From Pseudosulfitobacter koreensis (GTDB lineage: Bacteria > Pseudomonadota > Alphaproteobacteria > Rhodobacterales > Rhodobacteraceae): a stretch of DNA of 64,000 bases. The stretch spans positions 1 through 64,000 of the forward strand of contig NZ_JANKJG010000012.1 of NCBI RefSeq assembly GCF_024733015.1, given 5' to 3'. The notes under the pieces are model-generated. The model saw only the letters and a program-made list of their open reading frames with translations, did no database searches and had not been told where the DNA came from. This document shows, one piece after another, positions 8,143 through 16,734 of this stretch; position 1 is the stretch's first letter; every line of letters starts with the position of its first letter. The position numbers and the translations under genes are program-made.

Positions 8143-9468
8143 TTACAGGCGCAAGTCGCTTCCGGATCGGCCAAACACCCCCTTGATGTCATAGACCAAC
8201 GCACCCGGTTTGCCAAAGCTTCGGATGCCATCTGACCCCAGAGCGACGAATTCGCGGTGCCCAACTGCCACGATGATCGCATCGTAGGCACCTTGTTCAG
8301 GCACGGCGACGGTGTCGATGCCATGGCGGGCGCGCATCACCTCGGCGTCGACCCAGGGCTCGTGCACGTCCACCTGAACCGAATAATCCTGCAATTCGGC
8401 CACGATGTCCGCCACGCGGGTGTTGCGGGTGTCGGCGCAGTTTTCCTTGAACGTATAGCCCATGACCAGCACCCTCGCGCCCTGCACGACGTGACCCCGG
8501 CCCAGCATCGCCTTGATCAGCGATTGGGCGACATGCGCCCCCATGTGGTCGTTGATGCGCCGTCCGGCCAGGATGACTTCGGGATGATAGCCGACCTGCT
8601 GCGCCTTGTAGGTCAGGTAATAGGGATCGACCCCGATGCAGTGCCCGCCGACCAGTCCGGGCCGAAAGGGCAGGAAGTTCCACTTGGTGCCCGCCGCTTC
8701 CAGCACCTCCAGCGTGTCCAGGCCCAGCCGGTCGAAGATCAGCGCGAATTCGTTGACCAGTGCGATGTTCAGGTCGCGCTGGGTGTTCTCGATCACCTTA
8801 GCCGCCTCTGCCGTGGCGATGGAGGACGCACGATGCAATCCCGCCTTGACCACAGGGCTGTAGATCGCGTCGAGCCTGTCGAGCGTCTCGGGGTCCTGTG
8901 CCGCGATGATCTTGACCACGTTTTCCATTGAATGTTCGGCGTCGCCGGGGTTCACGCGTTCGGGGCTGTAGCCCAGCTTGATCTGGGTGCCTACGGTCAG
9001 GCCGCTGCCCGCGGCAAGGGCTGGGCCGCAGACCTCTTCGGTCACGCCCGGATAGACGGTGCTTTCCAGTACGACCAGCGCGCCGTCGGTCAGATGCGGC
9101 GCGATGGTGGCGCAGGCACCCAGCACGGGCCGCAAATCAGGTGTCTTGGCATCGGTGATGGGGGTCGGCACCGCGATGATGAAGTTGCGCGCGCCTGCCA
9201 GATCGGCGGCATCGGCGCTGAACCGCGCCGTGGTGTCGGCCAGCGAGGCATCGGCCACTTCGCCGTTGGGATCGTGACCGGCGCTTAAGGCTGCGATCAT
9301 GTCCGCGTCGGTATCCAGACCCAGCACGTCGAACCCCGCACGCGCCAGTGCCAGTGCCAGCGGCAGGCCGACATAGCCAAGCCCGAGGACCGCGATTGGT
9401 CCGGTTTGGGCAGGATCGGCTTTTGCGGGATGGGCGGTTGTGGGGCCGGGCTGCGGGGCGTCTGTCAT
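8143..9468 (-). CDS. Nucleotide-sugar 6-dehydrogenase, UDP-HexNAc type
   Basis: 441 residues from the ATG at 9468, which follows a short leader. Residues about 25-50 hold the NAD-binding GLGYVGLPLALALARAG. The catalytic cysteine lies in GLVGGHCIGVDPYYL, and the C-terminal domain has VMGYTFKENCADTRNTRV. The GGHCIGVDPYYLTY form is the one found in UDP-N-acetyl-mannosamine/galactosamine/glucosamine dehydrogenases (WecC, TviB, WbpO, WbpA), not in plain UDP-glucose dehydrogenases. The enzyme would oxidise C6 twice to give a UDP-aminouronic acid. As first gene of the operon it probably supplies the acidic sugar for the glycan made by the downstream transferases. The exact hexosamine cannot be decided. 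Confidence 0.82.
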   Translation of the reverse strand: MTDAPQPGPTTAHPAKADPAQTGPIAVLGLGYVGLPLALALARAGFDVLGLDTDADMIAALSAGHDPNGEVADASLADTTARFSADAADLAGARNFIIAVPTPITDAKTPDLRPVLGACATIAPHLTDGALVVLESTVYPGVTEEVCGPALAAGSGLTVGTQIKLGYSPERVNPGDAEHSMENVVKIIAAQDPETLDRLDAIYSPVVKAGLHRASSIATAEAAKVIENTQRDLNIALVNEFALIFDRLGLDTLEVLEAAGTKWNFLPFRPGLVGGHCIGVDPYYLTYKAQQVGYHPEVILAGRRINDHMGAHVAQSLIKAMLGRGHVVQGARVLVMGYTFKENCADTRNTRVADIVAELQDYSVQVDVHEPWVDAEVMRARHGIDTVAVPEQGAYDAIIVAVGHREFVALGSDGIRSFGKPGALVYDIKGVFGRSGSDLRL

Positions 9469-9639
9469 GGTAAGTCCTTGGTTAATGCGCAGGCGATGCC
9501 GCCCGTTTGAAAAAGAGCCCGCATAACAGGCAGCAATACATGCGTCACCGAAAACCACAGTTGGGGCCTTGCCATGCGAATTGCAATGAAGCCTGTTGTC
9601 CGCTAACATCTTCGTCAATAATATGACAAGGGCTTCAAG

Positions 9640-12045
9640 ATGCGGCTGATCCTATGCTTGTGGCTCTTTGCGCTGACGTGCATCGGGGTCGCCCCGCACC
9701 CTGCCCAATCCCAAAGCCTGTTTTCGCCTCCCTCGGAAGACACCAGCGCCGAAGCCGATCCGCTGGCCGAGACCCTGCGTCAGGCGCGCGAGGCGGGGTT
9801 GAGCGTGATCGTGGTGGATGCCCAAGGCAACCTGATCACGACGCCAACTGCGGGCCTTAATGCAGGCACCATCGCAGACGCGCCTCCGGTCAACGCCGAA
9901 GGGTCGGCCCTGATGATGGCGCAAAAGCGCGGCGCAGAGTTTCGCGCCACCCTTCGCGAGCGGCTGGACGCATTGCCGGATTCCCTGAACGAAGTCCGCT
10001 ATATCCTGCGCGCGACAAGCCCCGATGGCCGCATCATGACCTACGTGGAGGTGCTGGTCTTTGGCGCCTTGCTGTTCATTTTCGGCAGTCTGGTCATGCG
10101 CCATTTCCTTGGGCCATATGTGTTCAAAAGCGTGGTCACCTCGCGGGTCAGGGAAAACCCCCAAGGCTACCGTGAAAAGATGCCGTTCCTGGTGTTCCGG
10201 TTCTTTATCGGCATCGTCGGCACGCTGATTGCGATGATCATCGCCTATGCGCTTGGGGCGCTGATCTTTCCGCCGGTCACCGACACGTCAGTGCAGGTCA
10301 CGATTTTGGCCATCAACGCCGCGTTTTTCGCCTGTCGGACGGTGGGGGATGTGTGGCGCATGGTGCTGTCGCCGTTCCTGACGCAATACCGCATCCCGCG
10401 TCTGTCCGACCGCGATGCCAAAAGGCTGTACCGCTGGGCCTTTTACGTGGGGGCGCTGGACATCTGCGTCGTCACCTTTGCCACCTGGCTGGAAGATTTC
10501 GGGCTGAACTACAACGTCTATGCAATCGTCTACGGCATTCTCAGCCTGTTCATGGCGCTGCTGAACATCCTGTTCCTGACGGTCAACCGCCGCATCATAT
10601 CCGACGCCATCCGCAACGGGCGCAGCAAGGCCGAGGTGTCCTGGCTGATCCGCACCGTGTCGGTGGGGTGGCTGCCGGTGGCCATCGTCTATGTCATCTT
10701 CGGCTGGCTCGAACTGGCGTTCGACCTGGTTCTCGAAGTGCCCACGTCGATCCCGCTGATCGCGGGTGCCTACGGCGTGCTGGTCACGATCCTGGTGGTC
10801 TACGGGGTCACCAACTACGCGATCGAAGCCTACTTCGAGCGCGCGCGCCAGATTGCCGCGATGAACGCGCGAGACGACGACGAGGGCACGCCAGAAAACA
10901 CGCCCGAAACCACATCCGAAACCATCGGGCCTGCCGCGGCCCACGCAGAGGATGCAGTTCCCGAACCCGCCTACAGACCCCGTCACGTGATGCACACCTA
11001 CGAGCAGCTGGCGCGGCGGGTATCGGGGATTCTGGCCTTCGTCGCGGGGGCCTATGCGCTTTTGATGATCTGGGGCAGCGCCAACGACATGGTGGGCGAC
11101 ACCCTTCTGGGCAAGTCGCTGCTGGACATCATGGTGATCATATTCATCGGCTACATCATCTATCATGTGTTCCGCATCTGGATCGACCGCAAGATCGCGG
11201 ATGAGCAGGGCGACATGGTCGAGGCCGAGCTGGGCGACGAAGGCAGCGGTGCGAGCAGTGCCAGCCGTCTGGCGACGCTGCTGCCGCTCTTTCGCAACAT
11301 GATGCTCAGCGTGGTGCTGGTGACCATCGTGCTGATCATCCTGCTGGAAGTCGGCGTCAACGTCGGACCGCTCTTTGCGGGCGCGGGCTTTGTCGGGGTC
11401 GCCATCGGCTTTGGCAGTCAGTCGCTGGTGCGCGATGTCTTTGCCGGTGCGTTCTTTCTGTTCGACGATGCGTTTCGCAAGGGCGAATATATCGACGTGG
11501 GCGGGGTCAAGGGCACGGTGGAAAAGATCAGCGTGCGGTCGTTCCAGTTGCGCCACCATCTGGGGGCGCTGCACACCATGCCCTTTGGTGAAATTCAGGT
11601 CATCACCAACTATTCGCGCGATTGGGTCATCATGAAGCTGCCCTTGCGCGTCACCTATGACACCGACGTGGAAAAGGTGCGCAAGCTGATCAAGAAACTG
11701 GGCGTCGCACTGCTTGATGATCCGGTGATCGGCGAGAATTTCATCCAGCCGCTGAAATCCCAGGGCGTGATCCAGATGGAAGACAGCGCCATGATCATCC
11801 GGGTCAAGTTCATGACCAAGCCGGGCGATCAATGGCTGGTCCGCAAGAAGGTCTACGAGGAAATCCGCGCATTGTTCGAGCGTGAGGGCGTCCGCTTTGC
11901 CCACCGCGAGGTGACCGTGCGTCTGGCCGACGGCAAGGCCGCCGATCTGGATGATGATCAGCGCGAGGCGGTGACCGCCGCAGCACAGGCCGTGATCGAC
12001 GAGGACATGCTGGACGCGGGCCAGCAGATGGCGGACGACAGATAA
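9640..12045 (+). CDS. Large MscS-family mechanosensitive channel
   Basis: 801 residues with an N-terminal signal peptide (about 1-25, ending AQSQ), a periplasmic stretch, then many membrane segments from about residue 130 to 620. The channel module follows: the Gly/Ala-rich pore helix AGAGFVGVAIGFGSQSLVRDV at about 580-600, then the beta domain with DDAFRKGEYIDVGGVKGTVEKISVRS. Length is like the enlarged YbdG/YjeP/MscK-type members, not the 286-residue MscS. A charged loop rich in Glu and Thr (about 410-440) separates two membrane blocks. It would open under membrane tension to release solutes on osmotic downshock. It is transcribed divergently from the glycan operon and stands alone. Confidence 0.85.
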   Translation: MRLILCLWLFALTCIGVAPHPAQSQSLFSPPSEDTSAEADPLAETLRQAREAGLSVIVVDAQGNLITTPTAGLNAGTIADAPPVNAEGSALMMAQKRGAEFRATLRERLDALPDSLNEVRYILRATSPDGRIMTYVEVLVFGALLFIFGSLVMRHFLGPYVFKSVVTSRVRENPQGYREKMPFLVFRFFIGIVGTLIAMIIAYALGALIFPPVTDTSVQVTILAINAAFFACRTVGDVWRMVLSPFLTQYRIPRLSDRDAKRLYRWAFYVGALDICVVTFATWLEDFGLNYNVYAIVYGILSLFMALLNILFLTVNRRIISDAIRNGRSKAEVSWLIRTVSVGWLPVAIVYVIFGWLELAFDLVLEVPTSIPLIAGAYGVLVTILVVYGVTNYAIEAYFERARQIAAMNARDDDEGTPENTPETTSETIGPAAAHAEDAVPEPAYRPRHVMHTYEQLARRVSGILAFVAGAYALLMIWGSANDMVGDTLLGKSLLDIMVIIFIGYIIYHVFRIWIDRKIADEQGDMVEAELGDEGSGASSASRLATLLPLFRNMMLSVVLVTIVLIILLEVGVNVGPLFAGAGFVGVAIGFGSQSLVRDVFAGAFFLFDDAFRKGEYIDVGGVKGTVEKISVRSFQLRHHLGALHTMPFGEIQVITNYSRDWVIMKLPLRVTYDTDVEKVRKLIKKLGVALLDDPVIGENFIQPLKSQGVIQMEDSAMIIRVKFMTKPGDQWLVRKKVYEEIRALFEREGVRFAHREVTVRLADGKAADLDDDQREAVTAAAQAVIDEDMLDAGQQMADDR

Positions 12046-12271
12046 GCCAGGCGCGCAACGCGGGTTCCGAGCTGCAAACTGCACAAACCGCTTTGCATCG
12101 GGGCGCGTTGGCTCTATTGCTCGGGCAATATTGCATTCAGATGCGACAATGATGATGTTCTTCGATGCGCCGCAGCTTCTGCGGGCGCTGGAATGACGCA
12201 ATTAAATCCCCTCGACAACACCTGTCAAAAGGCATAGGTCGCGTGCCTTACGCAAACGAAAGCCAAAACCT

Positions 12272-14548
12272 TTGAAACAGAGCCTTGCCGATGCGCTGAC
12301 CCAGCGCGGATATGAAACCCTAACACCCGTACAGGAGGCCGTCACCGACCCGGCCCTCGAAGGGCAGGATCTGCTGGTCTCGGCCCAGACCGGATCGGGC
12401 AAGACCGTGGGCTTTGGCCTGGCGCTGGGCGAGACCCTGCTGGGCGAGGGCGAGAGTTTCGACCCGGCAAGCGCGCCGCTGGCCCTGGTGATCGCGCCGA
12501 CCCGCGAGCTTGCCATGCAGGTGAAACGCGAACTCGCGTGGCTCTATGAAAAGGCGGGCGTCGTCATGGCGTCCTGTGTCGGTGGCATGGACATGCGCGA
12601 CGAACGTCGTGCACTGGACCGCGGGGCACATATCGTTGTCGCCACGCCGGGCCGTCTGCGCGACCACATCATGCGCGGCTCGATCAACCTGGGTTCGATC
12701 CGTGGCGTCGTTCTGGACGAAGCCGACGAGATGCTTGATCTGGGGTTCCGCGACGATCTGGAATACATCCTTGGCGAATGCCCCGAGGATCGCCGCACCC
12801 TGATGTTCTCGGCCACGGTGCCGAAGTCCATTGCCGGTCTGGCGCAGAAATATCAACGCAACGCGCAGCGGGTCACGACCCTTTCGGGCACCTCGCAGCA
12901 CGCCGATATCGAATATCGCGCCATGTCCGTGGCCAACCACGACGGCGAAAGCGCTATCATCAACACCCTGCGGTTCTTCGAGGCACCCAATGCCATCGTG
13001 TTCTGCAACACCCGTGCGATGGTCAACCGGATCACCACGCGCCTGTCGAACCGGGGTTTCTCGGTCGTGGCGCTGTCGGGCGAGCTGACACAGGCCGAAC
13101 GCTCGCACGCGCTGCAGGCGATGCGTGACGGGCGCGCCCGTGTCTGCGTGGCGACAGATGTGGCCGCGCGCGGCATCGACCTGCCGAACCTCGATCTGGT
13201 CGTGCACGCCGAACTGCCGTCGAACCACGAGACACTGCTGCACCGCTCGGGCCGGACCGGCCGCGCCGGGCGCAAGGGTGTCAGCGCGCTGATCGTCACC
13301 GCCAAGGTGCGTGCGAAAGCGACGCGCATCCTGAAGATGGCCCAACTGGAAGCGACATGGGGCGAAGCGCCCGGTGCCGACGCCGTGCGCGCCGAGGACG
13401 AGGCACGCTTGCTGGCCGATCCGATGTGGTACGAACCCATCGTCGAAAGCGAAACTGATCTGGTCGCCAAATTGGTCGAGACCTATTCGCCCGAGCAGTT
13501 GGCCACCGCCACGGTGCGCGTACTGGCGCAACGCTATACCGCGCCCGAAGACCTGTCCGCTGCCACCAACGAGGCCCCCAAACCCCGCGCGGCCTTTGGC
13601 CCCAGCGTCTGGTTCTCGGTCTCAGGTGGGCGCAACCAGGGCGTCGAAGTGCGCCGCCTTCTGCCGATCCTGTGCAAGGCCGGTGACGTGACCAAGGACG
13701 ACCTGGGCGCGATCCGCATTTCGGATGACGCATCTTTCGTCGAGGTTCTGCAATCCAGCGCCGACGGTTTTGCCGCTGCGCTGGGCAATGACATGACGGT
13801 CGAGGGTGGCCTGAAACTGGAACGTCTGGCGACACCGCCCGCCGAAGCCAACCGTCCGAAACCTGCATATAAGCCGCGCGAAGACCGCCCGCCCTACAAG
13901 GGCAACAAGCCCGACAACAAGGGTGGCAAGCCTGCGTACAAGGCCAAGGACCGCGACTTTGGCACGGCACCGGATCGCGCACCGCGTCCGCCCCGTGACG
14001 AAAAGCCGAAAAAGCAGTGGGACGACAAACCCAAGGCAGAGCCGGTCCTGAGCCGCGCGCCCGAGCCGAAGACGGAAAAGCCGAAATCTGATTACAAACC
14101 GAAGTCGGAGCATACTCCAAAGTCCGACTACAAGGAAAAGTCGGACTACAAACCGAAATCCGATTACAATCCGGACGACAAACCCGCGCGCAAGGGTCCG
14201 CCCAAGTCCGCTGGCCCAATCGACTGGAACGACACGTCGACCCCGCGTCGCAAGAAGCCCAAGGGCGACGGCAAGCCTACAGGCCCGCACAGCGCACACA
14301 AGAAAAAGCCGCGTTCGACCATGGACAACGCCCGTGCAGACGGTGCCGTGACCAGCCCGCGTGGCAAGCCGCGCTTTGGCGACAATGCGGGCGGTACGGG
14401 TGGCAAACCTGCCTACAAGGGCAAGGGCGCGCCTTCGGGTGGTCCGTCCAAGGGAAAACCTGCGGGCAAACCGACCGGAAAGCCTGCGGGCAAGCGTGGC
14501 TTCAGCGGTCCGGGCGGCAGCCAGCCGCCGCGCAAGCCGCGCGGGTAA
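12272..14548 (+). CDS. DEAD-box RNA helicase with DbpA/CsdA-type domain
   Basis: 758 residues. The only plausible start is TTG at 12272: the frame has a stop at 12203 and no ATG or GTG between, and the protein begins KQSLADALTQRGYETLTPVQ as family members do. Motifs in order are the Q motif (13-21), AQTGSGKT (39-45), PTRELA, TPGR, LDEADEM (about 150), FSATVP, ATDVAARGID and HRSGRTGRAG (about 325). Residues about 445-510 form a DbpA/CsdA-type RNA-binding domain (SVWFSVSGGRNQGVEVRRLL). The remaining 230 residues are a Lys/Pro/Gly-rich disordered tail with short repeats. It probably remodels rRNA or mRNA structure, for example during cold growth. It converges on the ABC permease gene at 14555. 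Confidence 0.88.
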   Translation: MKQSLADALTQRGYETLTPVQEAVTDPALEGQDLLVSAQTGSGKTVGFGLALGETLLGEGESFDPASAPLALVIAPTRELAMQVKRELAWLYEKAGVVMASCVGGMDMRDERRALDRGAHIVVATPGRLRDHIMRGSINLGSIRGVVLDEADEMLDLGFRDDLEYILGECPEDRRTLMFSATVPKSIAGLAQKYQRNAQRVTTLSGTSQHADIEYRAMSVANHDGESAIINTLRFFEAPNAIVFCNTRAMVNRITTRLSNRGFSVVALSGELTQAERSHALQAMRDGRARVCVATDVAARGIDLPNLDLVVHAELPSNHETLLHRSGRTGRAGRKGVSALIVTAKVRAKATRILKMAQLEATWGEAPGADAVRAEDEARLLADPMWYEPIVESETDLVAKLVETYSPEQLATATVRVLAQRYTAPEDLSAATNEAPKPRAAFGPSVWFSVSGGRNQGVEVRRLLPILCKAGDVTKDDLGAIRISDDASFVEVLQSSADGFAAALGNDMTVEGGLKLERLATPPAEANRPKPAYKPREDRPPYKGNKPDNKGGKPAYKAKDRDFGTAPDRAPRPPRDEKPKKQWDDKPKAEPVLSRAPEPKTEKPKSDYKPKSEHTPKSDYKEKSDYKPKSDYNPDDKPARKGPPKSAGPIDWNDTSTPRRKKPKGDGKPTGPHSAHKKKPRSTMDNARADGAVTSPRGKPRFGDNAGGTGGKPAYKGKGAPSGGPSKGKPAGKPTGKPAGKRGFSGPGGSQPPRKPRG
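14084..14169 (+). repeat. In-frame 18-nt repeats in helicase tail
   Basis: About five copies of a six-residue unit of the type KSDYKP (variants KSEHTP, KSDYKE, KSDYNP) occur in tandem within the basic tail of the DEAD-box helicase. The period is 18 nt and the frame is kept. Such repeats can change copy number by slippage or recombination and may tune RNA affinity. Confidence 0.6.
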
Positions 14549-14554
14549 CGGCGT

Positions 14555-15709
14555 TCAAGACTTGTAGGGGTCGAGGCTGTCCCGCAGCCCGTCGCCCAGA
14601 AAGTTGAACGCCAGAACCACGATGATGATCGGCAGCATCGGGATCGCCGTCCACGGATAGATCTCGATGCTTGCCAGGTTTTGAGCGTCGTTCAGCATCA
14701 CGCCCCAGCTGACCGCAGGCGCACGCAGGCCCAGCCCCAGAAACGACAGCGCGGTTTCGCCCAGGATCATCGCGGGGATCGACAGCGTGGCGCTGGCGAT
14801 CAGGTGCGACGAGAAATTGGGCAGCAGGTGTCGGCGGATCACGCGGCCCGGTTTTGCCCCCATCATCTCGGCGGCGCGCACGTATTCTTCCTCGCGCAGG
14901 CTCAGGAATTTTGACCGCACCGCCCGTGCCAGTCCTGGCCAGTCAAGGATGCCGAGAATGATCGAGATGATGAAAAACACCGCCACCGGCCCCCAGTTCG
15001 ACGGCACCGCCGCCGACAGCGCCAGCCACAGCGGCAATTCCGGCAGGCTGCGCAGGATTTCGATGGCGCGGTTGATGATCCAGTCGGTCTTGCCGCCGAA
15101 ATAGCCCGCGATCGAGCCGAAAAAGATGCCAAGCGCGAACGACACGGTGATGCCGATGATGCCCACCGTCAGCGACAGTTGCGCGCCGTATAGGATGCGG
15201 CTGAATACGTCGCGGCCCAATCTGTCCGATCCAAAAAGGAACACGGTGGCTCCTTCGGGCGCGCAGAAAAGATGCGTGTCCGAGGGGATGAACCCGAGCA
15301 GATTGTAGGTGCCGCCCTCGCAGAAAATCTCCAAACGCATCGGGCGGTCAGTGTCGGCCTGGTATTGCCAGCGGAAATTGACCAGATCGGCCTGTCCGCT
15401 GGTGGCATAGACATAGGGCCCGATCAGCGCGCCGTCATGAAACCAGTGCACGGCCTGCGGCGGATGATAGAGGTTCTCGGCGCTGCGCTCATTCGGCGTG
15501 TAGGGGGCGATGAACCCCGCGAATGGCAGCATCAGATAGCTGAGCAGCAGGAACACCCCCGAGATCAGCCCCAGCTTGTGCCGCCGGAACCGCCGCCAGA
15601 CCAGCAGCCACGCAGGCGCGTCCATGTCCTTGCGGTCAGGCGCGCTGAGGTCGATGTCGGGATCATAGGGCGCGTCATCGACATAGTGGGCATCGGGGGG
15701 CATGGTCAT
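14555..15709 (-). CDS. Peptide-type ABC transporter permease (DppC/YejE-like)
   Basis: 384 residues, last gene of the importer operon. An N-terminal membrane segment (about 35-58) is followed by an unusually long periplasmic loop up to about residue 170. Five more segments form the permease core, with the EAA-type motif EYVRAAEMMGAKPGRVIRRHLLPN (about 275-298). The long first loop and LFGSDRLGRDVFSRILYGAQLSL are typical of DppC and YejE proteins. Overlap with the upstream permease gene is four bases. It would pair with the 15706-16734 product to form the translocation channel for peptides or peptide-like antibiotics. Confidence 0.85.
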   Translation of the reverse strand: MTMPPDAHYVDDAPYDPDIDLSAPDRKDMDAPAWLLVWRRFRRHKLGLISGVFLLLSYLMLPFAGFIAPYTPNERSAENLYHPPQAVHWFHDGALIGPYVYATSGQADLVNFRWQYQADTDRPMRLEIFCEGGTYNLLGFIPSDTHLFCAPEGATVFLFGSDRLGRDVFSRILYGAQLSLTVGIIGITVSFALGIFFGSIAGYFGGKTDWIINRAIEILRSLPELPLWLALSAAVPSNWGPVAVFFIISIILGILDWPGLARAVRSKFLSLREEEYVRAAEMMGAKPGRVIRRHLLPNFSSHLIASATLSIPAMILGETALSFLGLGLRAPAVSWGVMLNDAQNLASIEIYPWTAIPMLPIIIVVLAFNFLGDGLRDSLDPYKS

Positions 15710-16734
15710 CCTTCGCGCGCTCCGTAGCGGATGCGCGGGTCAAGCAGCACCAGCAGCAGATCGGAAATCATCGTGCCGATCAGCGTCAGCAGCGCTACGA
15801 ACATCAGCACGAAACCGGCCAGGAACTGATCCTGTGATTTCAGCGCCGCCAGCAGCGCGGGGCCGATGGTTTGCAGGCCCAGCACAACCGACACCAGTAC
15901 CGACCCCGACACCATTGCGGGCAGCAGGTTGCCGATGTCGGCCACGAAGGGGTTGAACGCCATGCGCAGCGGATATTTCGCCATCAGACGGGCGGGGGCC
16001 ATGCCCTTGGCTTTTGCGGTCTCGACGTAGGGTTTGCTCAGCTCGTCCAGCATGTTGGCGCGCAGCCGCTGCATCATCGCCGCCGCGCCCGAGGTGCCGA
16101 TGACGAAGGTTGGCACGATCAGGTGGATCAAGATCGACTGCACCTTGGCGGGGCTCATCGGTTCGCCCTCGAACTCGGGGGCCATCAGCCCGCCGATGGG
16201 GAGGCCCATGTATTTGTTCCCGTAATAGAACAGCATCAGCGCCAGCAGAAAGTTCGGCGTGGCAAGACCCAGATAGCCGATAAAGGCCGCCGAATAATCC
16301 ACCCAGGTCTCGGATTTCGCCGCCGCCAGCACGCCCAGCGGCAGGGCCACCACATAGACGAACAGAACCGCCGCAAGATTGACCAGAACCGTCAGCCACA
16401 GCGCATCACCGACGATTTCCGACACGGGCTGGTCGAACTCGAACGACCAGCCAAAGTCGCCCTGCAACATGCCGCTGAACCCTTGGGGCCCCGGTGCTGC
16501 ACCGATCCAGATCAGGTATTGCATCCAAAGCGGGCGATCCAGCGCGTATTCGGTGCGCAGGAATTCGGCCTTGGCAACGCCCTCGGCCTGGCCGGTGGCG
16601 CGCAGTTCCGCGATCTGGTTCGACAGGTAATCGCCGGGCGGCAGGTTGATGATCGCAAAGACCAGGATCGACACCACCCCGAGCGTCAGCAGCATGGTCA
16701 GCAGACGGTAGCCTGCGTATTTCAGAAACATCAT
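15706..16734 (-). CDS. Peptide-type ABC transporter permease (DppB/YejB-like)
   Basis: 342 residues with six membrane segments. The N-terminus (YAGYRLLTMLLTLGVVSILVF) and the LPPGDYL segment are typical of DppB/OppB/YejB permeases. The EAA loop is LSKPYVETAKAKGMAPARLMAKYPLR near residue 230. A KSxxWxD-type loop and the conserved final helix before RIRYG complete the family pattern. It overlaps both neighbours by four bases, so translation is probably coupled and the two permeases are made in equal amounts. Confidence 0.87.
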   Translation of the reverse strand: MMFLKYAGYRLLTMLLTLGVVSILVFAIINLPPGDYLSNQIAELRATGQAEGVAKAEFLRTEYALDRPLWMQYLIWIGAAPGPQGFSGMLQGDFGWSFEFDQPVSEIVGDALWLTVLVNLAAVLFVYVVALPLGVLAAAKSETWVDYSAAFIGYLGLATPNFLLALMLFYYGNKYMGLPIGGLMAPEFEGEPMSPAKVQSILIHLIVPTFVIGTSGAAAMMQRLRANMLDELSKPYVETAKAKGMAPARLMAKYPLRMAFNPFVADIGNLLPAMVSGSVLVSVVLGLQTIGPALLAALKSQDQFLAGFVLMFVALLTLIGTMISDLLLVLLDPRIRYGAREG

